Shown: positions 7,540 to 18,200 of the stretch, piece by piece
How the letters are laid out: each line of letters begins with the position of its first letter
Position numbering within the stretch: the first letter of the stretch is position 1
Assembly (NCBI RefSeq): GCF_004342985.1
Contig: NZ_SMBO01000003.1
Span: forward strand, 186,001-250,000
DNA: 64,000 bases
Reading direction: 5' to 3'
Source of the DNA: Novosphingobium sp. PhB57
GTDB lineage: Bacteria; Pseudomonadota; Alphaproteobacteria; Sphingomonadales; Sphingomonadaceae
Program-made: the position numbers and the translations under genes
Notes under the pieces: generated by a model
Databases searched by the model: none
Told to the model about the DNA's origin: nothing
What the model saw: only the letters and a program-made list of their open reading frames with translations

Positions 7540-10500
7540 ATGGATGCGACATTCGATCCGGTGGTGGCGGGCACTATCGTCGACATCTCGGCGCCAGGCG
7601 CGGGCGGCGTTGACACCGGATATCGCTCCGTGCTGATCGGCGAGGAAACTCTGCTGGTCGAATGCGGCGAATTGCTGCGGGCACGGGGGCATGAGATCGT
7701 GGCCGTGGTGACGGCCGAAGGGTCGCCCGCCGCGGCCTGGGCGCGTCGCAGCCGCATTCGGGTGCTGACCCGCGCGCGCGACCTGCTGGCCAAGGGGAAC
7801 GCTCCGCTCGACTGGATCTTCAGCATTTCCAACCTTGCTATCCTGCCCGGCGAAGTCCTGTCGCTTGCGGCGCGCGGAGCGATCAATTTCCACGACGGCC
7901 CGCTGCCCGCGCGAGGCGGCCTCAACACGCCGGTCTGGGCGCTTCTAGAAGGCGAGCGGGACCACGGCGTCACCTGGCATCTCATGACGGGCGCCGTCGA
8001 TGAAGGTGCGGTGCTGGCTGCCGAGCCCATCAGCGTGAGTGACGGCGAAACCGCCTTTTCGCTTAACACGCGCTGCTTCGAAGCGGGGCTGCGCAGTTTC
8101 TCGCGTATCGTCGACGACCTGGACGGCGCGGTTGTCGCTGCCGCGCCGCAGCCCCATGCTCCGGTCCGCATGTTCGGGCGCGCGCATAGACCATCGGCGG
8201 CCGGGACGATCGACTGGACCCGTTCCGCGGAGGAAATCGCCCGGCTCGTGTCGGCGCTGGACTTCGGGCCCTATGCCAACCCTATGGGCCTGCCCAAGGC
8301 GGTGCTGGCGCAAGGCCTGGTGCTCGTTCAGCAGGTCACCGTGCTGGCCGGCCGTTCCGGACGAGCGCCGGGTACGCTGTTATCCGGCGGCGAACGGCCG
8401 GTGGTGGCGACCGGCGACCGGGACTTGCGGATCGATCGCATGACGGCGCTCGACGGATCGGCCTTGTCGGGGCTGGACGGCTACGCTGCCGGTGCATTCC
8501 AGTCGCTCGATGCATCCCGCCGGGCTCGTCTCGACTTGCTGGATGCGGCGGCGGGGCGTCACGAAGCGTGGTGGCGCCGCCGGCTGCGGCAGCGCGACAG
8601 CCTGCAATTACCTTCGTTTCGCCCGCTCCGCGAAGGCGAGCCATCGCGATGGAACCGGCTGGACGCTACGGTCCCGACCGGACGCGCAGCCGAGGCGTTC
8701 GCCGTCGTCATCGGCTGGCTGGCGCGCTTGGCCGACCGGGACAGCGTGGAAATCGGCTTTGCCGATGCGGTCAGCCAGGCACGGCTTGAAGACGTGTCGA
8801 ACTGGTTCGCGCACGAACTGCCGTTCAAGGTCGCGGTCGATTTCGGCGCGCCGCTGGCCTTGCTGGTCGAGCGCGTCGAGCAGGAGATCGCCGCGCTGCA
8901 CCGCCATGTCGGCTATTCGGCGGACCTTCTCGCCCGCTGCCCCGAATTGCGCGGCAAGGCGAGCATCGAACACCCGATCGCGGTGCGTCTGGTAGACAGG
9001 TTCGACGACGCGGTGCCGTTTGGGGAGACCGTGCTCGAACTGGCGATCTGCACTTCGGACGGCGCCTGCCGCTGGACATACGACGCGGTGCGGCTGCCGG
9101 AAACAGATGCCGAAGATCTGCTGACCGCGTTCGAGATATTCCAGGCGGCGTTCCGTGCGGCGCCGGACACCGATCTGGGACGGCTGTCGCTGCTATCGGA
9201 TGCGGAGCGTGGGTGCGTGCTCGAAGTGTGGAACGAGCCGGCCGCCCCGCTTGCCGATAGGGCGACATGGTACAGCGCCTTCGCCGATCAGGCCGCATCG
9301 ACGCCCGACCGCGTGGCAGTGACCGCAGGCGCTACCTCGCTCACTTATGGTCAGTTGGAAGCTCTGTCCAACCGGATGGCACGGCTCCTGACGGCACGCG
9401 GCGTAGGGCCGGAAACCCTGGTGGGCCTTCATCTCTCCCGCTCGGTGGAAATGCTCGCCTGCCTGATCGCCGTGCACAAGGCGGGGGGCGGCTACGTCCC
9501 GCTGGACCCGGCCTACCCGAAAGACCGCCTTGCGCACATGGTTGCGGATTCCGGAATGGCCCTGATCGTCAGTGAAACGGCGCTGAAGGACGCCCTGCCG
9601 CACGGCGAAGCGCAAGTGCTCTGCATGGAGGATCTGCGCCGCGAAAGCGCGGCCTTCTCGCCCGAACTCTTCGAGAGCGGAGTGGGCGGGGAAAGTCTCG
9701 CCTATATGATCTATACCTCGGGATCGACCGGGCTGCCCAAGGGCGTCGTCGTCGAGCATCGCAACCTGCTCAACTTCTTCGCCGGAATGGATGGCCATAT
9801 CGAGCAGGAGGGGACATGGCTGGCGGTCACCAGTCTGAGCTTCGACATCTCGGTGCTCGAACTGCTCTGGCCGCTGATGCACGGATACCATGTCGTCATC
9901 GCGACCGAGCGGCAGGTGAGGGGCGATGTTTCCCTTGCCCAGCCGACGCGCCACACCGGCTTCAGCCTGTTCTACTTCGCCAGTTCGAGCGCGGGCAGCG
10001 CCGCCGAGAACTATAGGCTCCTGCTGGAGGGCGCGCGGTTTGCCGACGAGCACGGGTTCGAGGCCGTGTGGACGCCCGAGCGCCACTTCCACGCGTTCGG
10101 CGGTCCCTATCCCAACCCCTCGGTAGCTTCCGCTGCGATCGCTGCCGTCACCTCTCGCGTCGGCATTCGGGCGGGCAGCGTCGTCGGCACGCTCCACCAT
10201 CCCTTGCGGATCGCGGAGGAATGGGCCCTGGTGGACAATCTCTCGGGAGGACGCGTCGGACTGGCATTCGCCTCTGGCTGGCAGCCGAACGACTTCGTGC
10301 TCAACCCTTCGGCTTTCGCCGACCGGCCCGGTACGCTCAAGGCCTGCATGGAAGACGTGCGTGCCCTCTGGCGCGGGGAGGCGCGACGTTTCCCCGGGCC
10401 GCTGGGGAGCGACGTCGAGGTGCTCACTTATCCGCGCCCGGTGCAGGCCGAACTGCCATGCTGGATCACTTCGGCCGGAAACATCGAGACCTTCATCGAA

Positions 10501-12240
10501 GCCGGACGGGTGGGTGCCTACGTCCTCACTCACCTGCTCGGACAGTCGATCGAGGAAGTGGCCGAGAAGATAGCTGCCTATCGTCTGGCCTGGCGCGAGG
10601 CTGGACATGCCGGCGAGGGCCACGCCACCCTGATGCTCCATACGTTCCTGGGCGAAGACGAAGCACAAGTGCGCGACGCCGTGCGCGGGCCTTTGATCGA
10701 ATACCTGCGCACTTCCACCGCGCTGCTGCACCAGCATGCCTGGGCTTTCCCCGCGTTCCGGCGTCCCGGCGGGGTTGCCGCCGATAGCCAGGTCGATCTC
10801 GGTGCCCTTAGCGAAGAAGAGACCGAGGCGCTGCTCGAACATGCTTTCGAGCGCTACTTCGAGACGAGCGGCCTGTTCGGCACGCCGGAGGACAACCTGC
10901 CGCTGGTCCGGCGGCTTGGAGAACTGGGCGTCGACGAGATCGGCTGCCTGATCGACTTCGGCATCGAGACCGAACGCGTCCTTGCGCATCTTCCGGCCAT
11001 CGACCGGCTTCGGGGGCTGGCACAGGCGGACGTATCGAGCGGGACCGGCGAACCCGCGCTGCACGCCCTCATGGCTCGTCACGGCGTAACCCATCTCCAG
11101 TGCACCCCGTCGCTGCTCCAGACCCTGGCGAGCGACCCGGCCTCGCGTCCTGCCCTGGCCGGTCTCAGGCGGCTCATGGTGGGGGGCGAGGCGTTCCCGC
11201 CCCACCTCGCGCAGGACATGCGCGGGCTTGTGCGCGGCTCCGTGATGAACATGTACGGGCCGACGGAAACGACAGTCTGGTCTGCCGTCCATGACGTGAC
11301 CGCGCAGGACAACGCGCCGCCGCTCGGCCGTCCGCTGGCCAACCAACAGATCTACATTCTCGACCGCAGGCTGGAACCTGTCAGGCCCGGGGCGCCGGGC
11401 GAACTCGTGATCGGCGGCGCGGGAGTGGTGCGCGGCTATCATCGCCGGCCCGAACTGACCGCCGAGCGCTTCGTGGCTCATCCGTTCGTCACCGGCGCGC
11501 ACGCCTATCGCACCGGGGACCTGGCGCGGCAGCGGGCCGACGGAACGCTGGAATTCCTTGGTCGGCTCGACCACCAGGTGAAGATAAGAGGGTACCGGAT
11601 CGAGTTGGGTGAGATCGAGGCCGCCCTGGCCGCCCATCACGAAGTTGCGGAGGCCGTGGTGGTCGCCCGCAGCGAAGGCGCGGCCACGCGTCTGATCGGC
11701 TATGTCGCCGGTATTAGCGCCGCGGCTCCGTTCGATGCGCTGCGGGACCGGTTGCGCGAACACCTGCGGCGCCAACTGCCCGAATTCATGGTGCCGGGAA
11801 GCCTCGTCCTGCTGGGCGCTTTGCCGCGCACGCCAAACGGCAAAATCGACCGCAAGGCTCTGCCGGAGCCGGGCGCCGTTCGAGAGAGCGAACCTCGGCG
11901 CGATCCGGTGGACACACCGGCCAGTCCGATCGAGGCGCAGATCCGGGAAGTCTGGTGCGATCTGCTGCATGTGCCGCATGTCGGGCGCGAGGAGAACTTC
12001 TTCGACATCGGCGGGCATTCCTTGCTGGCGATCCAGGTTCACCGCCGCCTGGCCGCCGCGGCGTCGCGCCCCGTGGTCCTGACGGACATCTTCCGCTTCC
12101 CGACCATCGCGGCGCTGGGGGCCCATCTCTCGGGCGAGGCCGAAGACGCGGCCGCGACGCGCGAGGGCCAGGATCGGGCGATGGCCCGCCGTGCCGCCCT
12201 GGCACGCCGGGGCGCCGTTCGCACCGTGGCAAGGACCTGA
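7540..12240 (+). CDS. NRPS: formyltransferase, half condensation domain, adenylation domain with embedded luciferase-like monooxygenase, carrier
   Basis: The 1566-residue protein starts at an ATG with an AAGGAG site 7 bp away. Domains in order: methionyl-tRNA-formyltransferase-like domain (about 25-200) with the catalytic triad Asn116, His118, Asp154 intact; its C-terminal subdomain (to about 300); only the C-terminal half of a condensation domain (about 340-560), with no HHXXXDG motif; adenylation domain (about 580-1440) with YTSGSTG, FDIS, NMYGPTETT, YRTGDL and NGKIDRK cores. A flavin-dependent luciferase-like monooxygenase is inserted between cores A4 and A5 (about 807-1160). The carrier has Ser1494 in GGHSL. 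By-eye specificity residues read D-I-L-Q-M-G-M-V-W-K (769, 770, 773, 1187, 1213, 1215, 1238, 1246, 1247, 1435), close to the known glycine code DILQLGLIWK. It resembles a loading module (formyltransferase first) yet carries a glycine-oxidising insertion known from terminal modules. The PKS starts 3 bp after its stop. Confidence 0.9.
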   Translation: MDATFDPVVAGTIVDISAPGAGGVDTGYRSVLIGEETLLVECGELLRARGHEIVAVVTAEGSPAAAWARRSRIRVLTRARDLLAKGNAPLDWIFSISNLAILPGEVLSLAARGAINFHDGPLPARGGLNTPVWALLEGERDHGVTWHLMTGAVDEGAVLAAEPISVSDGETAFSLNTRCFEAGLRSFSRIVDDLDGAVVAAAPQPHAPVRMFGRAHRPSAAGTIDWTRSAEEIARLVSALDFGPYANPMGLPKAVLAQGLVLVQQVTVLAGRSGRAPGTLLSGGERPVVATGDRDLRIDRMTALDGSALSGLDGYAAGAFQSLDASRRARLDLLDAAAGRHEAWWRRRLRQRDSLQLPSFRPLREGEPSRWNRLDATVPTGRAAEAFAVVIGWLARLADRDSVEIGFADAVSQARLEDVSNWFAHELPFKVAVDFGAPLALLVERVEQEIAALHRHVGYSADLLARCPELRGKASIEHPIAVRLVDRFDDAVPFGETVLELAICTSDGACRWTYDAVRLPETDAEDLLTAFEIFQAAFRAAPDTDLGRLSLLSDAERGCVLEVWNEPAAPLADRATWYSAFADQAASTPDRVAVTAGATSLTYGQLEALSNRMARLLTARGVGPETLVGLHLSRSVEMLACLIAVHKAGGGYVPLDPAYPKDRLAHMVADSGMALIVSETALKDALPHGEAQVLCMEDLRRESAAFSPELFESGVGGESLAYMIYTSGSTGLPKGVVVEHRNLLNFFAGMDGHIEQEGTWLAVTSLSFDISVLELLWPLMHGYHVVIATERQVRGDVSLAQPTRHTGFSLFYFASSSAGSAAENYRLLLEGARFADEHGFEAVWTPERHFHAFGGPYPNPSVASAAIAAVTSRVGIRAGSVVGTLHHPLRIAEEWALVDNLSGGRVGLAFASGWQPNDFVLNPSAFADRPGTLKACMEDVRALWRGEARRFPGPLGSDVEVLTYPRPVQAELPCWITSAGNIETFIEAGRVGAYVLTHLLGQSIEEVAEKIAAYRLAWREAGHAGEGHATLMLHTFLGEDEAQVRDAVRGPLIEYLRTSTALLHQHAWAFPAFRRPGGVAADSQVDLGALSEEETEALLEHAFERYFETSGLFGTPEDNLPLVRRLGELGVDEIGCLIDFGIETERVLAHLPAIDRLRGLAQADVSSGTGEPALHALMARHGVTHLQCTPSLLQTLASDPASRPALAGLRRLMVGGEAFPPHLAQDMRGLVRGSVMNMYGPTETTVWSAVHDVTAQDNAPPLGRPLANQQIYILDRRLEPVRPGAPGELVIGGAGVVRGYHRRPELTAERFVAHPFVTGAHAYRTGDLARQRADGTLEFLGRLDHQVKIRGYRIELGEIEAALAAHHEVAEAVVVARSEGAATRLIGYVAGISAAAPFDALRDRLREHLRRQLPEFMVPGSLVLLGALPRTPNGKIDRKALPEPGAVRESEPRRDPVDTPASPIEAQIREVWCDLLHVPHVGREENFFDIGGHSLLAIQVHRRLAAAASRPVVLTDIFRFPTIAALGAHLSGEAEDAAATREGQDRAMARRAALARRGAVRTVART

Positions 12241-12243
12241 ACG

Positions 12244-15200
12244 ATGGACCAGGCATTCGGTTCTTTCGAAGACCGCGACGGCGCGCCCGACGCCAGCTCC
12301 ATCGCCATCGTCGGCATGGCTTGCCGATTTGCGGGCGCACGAAGCCCGGACGCGTTCTGGGACATGCTGCGTCAGGGGCGCGAGGGGATAGAGACCTTCA
12401 GCGAGGACGAACTTATCGCGGCCGGTGTCAGTCCCGCACTCTTGCGCAATCCCCACTATGTCCGGCGCGGGGCCCCGCTGGAAGACATGGAATGCTTCGA
12501 CGCCGCGCTGTTCGGTCTCAGCCAGCGGGACGCTGCGATCATGGACCCGCAGCACCGGCATTTCCTCGAATGCTCGTGGGAGGCGCTGGAAGATGCCGGG
12601 CACACGCCCCAGGGCTTCGGCGGGGTGATCGGCGTCTTCGCGGGGTCCGGGCACAACGCCTACATGCCGTACAATCTGCTCGGCAACCGGCGGTTGGTGC
12701 GGGACACCGGCCTGTTCCTGCTGCGTCACACCGGGAACGACAAGGACTTCCTGACGACCCGCGCCTCCTACCTGCTCGACCTCAAGGGGCCGAGCATCAA
12801 TGTCCAGACCGCGTGCTCGACTTCGCTGGTGGCGATCCACATGGCCGCGCAGAGCCTGCTCGCCGGCGAATGCGACATGGCGCTGGCGGGCGGGGTCTCG
12901 ATCGAACTGCCGCACCGCCAGGGCTATCTCTATGAGCCCGGCGAAATTCTCTCACCCGACGGAAAGTGCCGGCCTTTCGATGCCGGCTCGCAAGGGACCG
13001 TGTTCGGCAGCGGCGTCGCCATACTGGCCCTGCGCCGCCTGGCCGACGCCATCGAAAGCGGCGACCATATCCACGCGGTGCTGCGCGGATCGGCGATCAA
13101 TAACGACGGAAGCGGCAAAGTGGGCTATCTCGCGCCGGGCGTCGAAGGTCAGGCCGCCGTGATTGCGGAGGCGCTGGCGGTCTCCGGTGTCGATCCCTCC
13201 GAGGTCGACTACGTGGAAGCTCATGGCACCGGCACGCCTATTGGCGATCCCATCGAAGTGGCCGCGCTCACGCAAGTCTTCCGGCAATCCGCCCCCCGGA
13301 CAAGGCCCTGTGGGCTCGGCTCGGTCAAGGCCAATATCGGTCATACCGACACGGCAGCGGGCGCTGCCGGGGTCATCAAGGTGGCGCTGGCGATGCGTCA
13401 CGAGGAACTTCCCGCAGTGCCTCATTTCGAGGCGCCCAATCCTGACTGCGCGTTCGCTACGAGCCCGCTGCGCATCCAGGATTCGCGGGAAGCCTGGCCC
13501 CGGCGCGATAACAGCCCCCGTCGCGCCGGGGTCAGTTCACTCGGCGTGGGCGGGACCAACGCTCATGTCGTGATGGAAGAAGCCCCGCTGCGCAGGGAAG
13601 GCACGCCGGGCCGCCGTCACCAGTTGCTGATATCCTCGGGCCAGAGCGAAACGGCGCTGGCCGCGAACCTCGCGGCGCTGGCCGGGCATGTCACCGCAAG
13701 GCCGGATATTTCTCTGGCCGACGCGGCGTTCACTCTGAGCACCGGACGGCGTGAACTGCCCATGCGCGGTTTCGCCGTGGCCGCCGGTGAGGCGCCCGAG
13801 GCCATGGCAGCGGCGCTGACCGCAGCGGCCGAGGCCAAGGGCCAGGGGGCCGCAATTCCCGGCCGGAGCGTGGCCTTCCTGTTCTGCGGCGGCGGTCCCC
13901 AGCATGTCGACATGGCGCGCGGACTCTACGAAAGCGAGCCGCTATTTCGCGCTCAGGTCGATCGCGGCCTGGACCTGCTGGACCGGATCGGCCCGAACGC
14001 GCTGCGCCGCTGGCTCTTCCCCAGCGAGGCCGACCGCGCGAATGCCGCCGCCGAGCTGGAGCGGCCCTCGCTCGCCTTGCCCGCGCTGTTCATCGTCCAG
14101 ACCGCACTCGCACGGCTCTGGATCTCGCTGGGCGTCGAGCCGGCCGCGATGATCGGCCACAGCTGCGGCGAATATGCAGCGGCGCACATTTCCGGGGTGA
14201 TCGACCTCGAAAGCGGACTGCGCATCGTCCAGGCGCGCGGCATGCTGTTCGAGCAGACCGGCGCTGGCGCCATGCTCGGCGTCGCGATGGCGGAAGAGGA
14301 ACTGGCGCCGCTTTTGCCGCCCAACTTGTCGATCGCGACGATCAACGGTCCGCGCCTATGCGTCGTCTCCGGCGCGGCACCGGCGATCGCGCGGTTTCAC
14401 GAGACGCTGGCCGCGCGCGAAATCGAAGCCCAGCCAATCCCGATCACGGTCGCCGCGCATTCGCCCATGCTCGATCCGATCCTGCCTGAGTTCCGCACTA
14501 TGCTGGCGGCAATCACCTTCCACGCGCCGCGCATTCCCTTCGCCTCCAATCTCACCGGAGACTGGGTGCAGGCGGCCGAAGCGACCGATCCCGGATACTG
14601 GGTCCGCCACTTGCGCGAACCGGTGCGCTTCACTGACGGTCTGCAATGCCTGCTGGGCGATCCCCAGCGGGTTCTTCTGGAAGTCGGCCCCGGCCGGTCG
14701 ATCACGAGCCTGGCGCGGCAGCATCCGGGACGCGGAGCCTTGCAGCCCGTCGTCAATTCGATGCGTCACCCCGATCAGGACATCCCCGACGACGCCCGCT
14801 TCCTGCAGGCTCTGGGCGAGCTGTGGTCACTGGGCGTCGCGGTGGACTGGACCGCCTTCTGGAGCGGGGAGCGCCGCTTGCGCCTGCCGCTGCCGAGATA
14901 CCGCTTCGACCGGCAGCGCCACTGGATCGAGCCATCCGCTGCTATGGGCAGCGCCGGGGCTCACGATCTGGCCGAGGCCGATCCCGATACGCGGATGGAG
15001 CTTGCGGACTGGATCTACGAGCCGGTCTGGGCGCGAGAGGACGCTCCCGATCGCGAGCCCGCTAAACAGCCGGCGATGGTGCTTTGCGACGATCGCGGCC
15101 TGTCCGACCGTCTGGTCGCGCGGCTGCGCGGTGCGGGCGTCGATGTCGTGACCGTGCACGCCGGTCGGCGCCGCGCGGAACGCGATGTCGAGGATTTCGT

Positions 15201-18200
15201 CGTTCGCCCTTCACACCGCGAGGACTGGAACTGGCTGTTCGCGGCCCTTGCGGAACGCAGCCTGCTGCCCGGCCGGATCTATCACGCCTGGCTCGTGACC
15301 GGGGAGACCGGCGACCCTCACGATGCACTGCTGGATCACGGTCTTTTCGCGCTCGCGGCGATGGCGCCGGAGCTTGCCGCGGCTTGCGACGGCGCCGAAG
15401 TGGAAGTCCTGCTGATCACCGACCACGCGCAGCGCATCGCCGGAGACCGCGATGTCGCGCCGATCAAGGCCACGGCGCTCGGCGCGCGCAGAAGCCTCGC
15501 CACCGAGTATCCCGGCTTGCTGTTCCGCGCCGTGGATATCGAGCCCGCAACGCAGCACGCCCTGGCGCTCGAAAGAACTGTCGACGCGCTGATCCGCGAG
15601 CCGGTGTCGGCAGATGGCCGGGACGTAGCCTTTCGAGCGGGCGAGCGGTGGGTGCTGGGCCATCGCGCCGCTTCTTCCGGCGCGCCGACAGGGGGTGCCG
15701 GCTGCTGGCTCGCGCAAGGCGGAACCTATCTCATTACCGGTGGTCTCGGCGGCATCGGCCTGACCATCGCGCACCACCTCGCGCGGACTTGCACGCCGAA
15801 CATCGCGTTGCTCTCCCGCACCGCCTTGCCCGAACGCGCGCGCTGGAGCGCCTTGCTGGAGGCGGGTGATCTGCCACTGGCCGTGGAAGACAAGCTGCGG
15901 CAGATCGCGACCCTTGAGGCGGCAGGCGCGCAAGTCGAACTCGTGGTTGCCGATGTCGCCGATCTGCGGGCTCTGCGCCGTGCTGTCCGCCGCGTCGAAG
16001 CCCGGTTCGGCAGGATATCCGGCGTCTTTCACACGGCGGGCGCGCTGGATGACGAACTGGTCGAGACCCGCAGCCGCTCGGCCATGGAGGCCGTGCTGCG
16101 GCCGAAGATCGCGGGCACTCTCGCCCTCGAGCAGGCCATGGCGGGGCGGCCTCCCGAATTCCTGATGCTGTTCTCGTCGATCAGTGCCTTTGCCGGGCTG
16201 CCGGGGCAAACCGACTATGCCGCGGCCAATGCTTTCCTGGATGCCTATGCCCAGTCGCGGCGGCACGATCCGGTCACGCGCGTGGTATCTGCCGGTTGGA
16301 GCCAATGGGCCGAAGTAGGCATGGCGGCCGCGCAGGGCGGACGGCAGGGGCCGGGGCAGGGCGTCGGAACCGCGCTCGCAGACGATCTCGGCAAGGGCCG
16401 TCCTTTCGCGCACCCCTTCCTGACGCGTGCGCATTCCCTGTCGCACGGCGAGTTCGTGTTGGCCGGAATGCTCTCGCCCGAACAACAATGGGTGCTGGAT
16501 GAGCACCGGATGATCCGCGAGCAGCAGCCGGCAGGCGCCTTGCTGCCGGGCACGGCTTACCTGGAGCTGTCCCGTGCCGCGGTGGCCATGGTCGAGCCGG
16601 GGCCGCTGGAGCTGAGCGATTTCACGTTTCTCGAACCTTTCTCCGTTGCCGACGGCGAAGCGCGCGATCTCAGGGTCCATGTCCGCAAGGAGGATGGCAC
16701 CACGGGTGAGGAGGCCTGGCGGGTCGCCGTGCTCGGTCGTCCCGCTGGGGACCGCGGGGCGTGGACGGAGCATGCCCGGGGGACCGTCAGCAGTCATGCA
16801 GCAGCACCGCTCCGCGCCACGCTGGACCTCGATGCCATCGCGGCTCGGTGTCGGCCGGGCCGGGGCGGCAGCGAAGACCAGCCCCGTCTTCGCTTCGGGC
16901 CGCGCTGGCAGAACCTTTCGAAGACGTTGATCGGACACGGCGAAGCGCTGCTCCATATCGACTTGCCGGCAGCCTTCGAAGGCGAGCTGGAACAGATCCT
17001 GCTGCACCCCGCCATGCTCGACTTCGCGACGGCGGGCGCGCAGTCGCTGATTCCCGGACGCGACCCCGAGCGCGATTTCCTTGCGCCTTTTACTTATCGC
17101 CGACTGGTGCTCCATGCACCGCTGCCGGCGCGGATCGTCAGCCATGTGCGCCATCGTCCGAACGCGAACGACGGCGGCCAGACGGCCGTGTTCGATGTCA
17201 CGATCACCGATCCCGATGGAAGGGTGCTGGCGGAGGCCAGCGACTTCACGATGATCCGCACGGCGATGAACCTTTCCGCTGCGGCGTCTTCGTCAGGCTC
17301 CGTCGATGCGGCAGGTGTTTCCGAACCCGGACCGCGAATGGGCATCCGTCCCGAGGAAGGCGCGGAAATCGTCTCGCGCCTGCTTTCGGGGGCAGGGCGG
17401 CCGCATCTGGTGATTTCGCCCTACGATCTCCACGCGGTGCTCGCGGCCCTGCGGCAGCCGCCGAAGCCCGCCGCAACCGGGGTGGCCTGCGATCCCGCCG
17501 ATGCTCCGCGAACCGAAACCGAGCGTGTCATCGCGGACTTGTGGTGCGATCTTCTGGGCGTGCCCGCGATCGGGCGAAACGACAACTTCTTCGACATGGG
17601 CGGCCATTCGCTGCTGGCTGTCCAGTTCACCAATCGCCTGCGTAAGCGCACCGGCAAGACGCTGCCCCTGGCGGCGATGCTGGGACAGCCGACCGTCGCC
17701 AACCTGGCGGCGATCGTCGATCCGGGCAGCCTGGCAGATCGACCGGCGGAAGCGGCGAATGCCGATCAGGCGCCGGTCGGCCTCGTCACCATCCGCAAGG
17801 GCGGGGCGCGCACTCCGCTGTTCTTCGTTCATGACGGGCTGGGCGAGACATTGCTCTATCGCGGACTGGCGCTCAGGCTGGACAGGAGCCGTGACGTCGT
17901 GGGCATGGAGCCGCTCCGGCGCAGTGACGGCTCCTATGCCCATACCCGGATCGACGAGATGGCGGCATATTACGTGGCGAGGCTGCGCACGGTGCAGCCC
18001 GCCGGGCCCTATCTTCTCGCCGGGCTCTGCGCGGGCGGTGTCATTGCCTTCGAAATGGCCCGTCAGCTCCAGGATGGCGGGGAGCAGGTCGCCTTCGTGG
18101 GCATTATCGATGCCGCCGACGTGGAAGCGCGCAAGTTCCGGTTCCTCACGACCCGGTTGCGTCTTGCCCGCCTGCGCGGTCTCGTGACGCGGACGGGAGC

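Noticed and set aside
9193..12915. 1240-codon open frame on the minus strand across the NRPS and start of the PKS
   Set aside because: It is antisense to well-supported domains, has low-complexity charged composition and no domain; long antisense frames are common in GC-rich DNA.
15211..17154. 647-codon minus-strand frame inside the PKS
   Set aside because: It is antisense to the KR and DH domains, with no recognisable motif.
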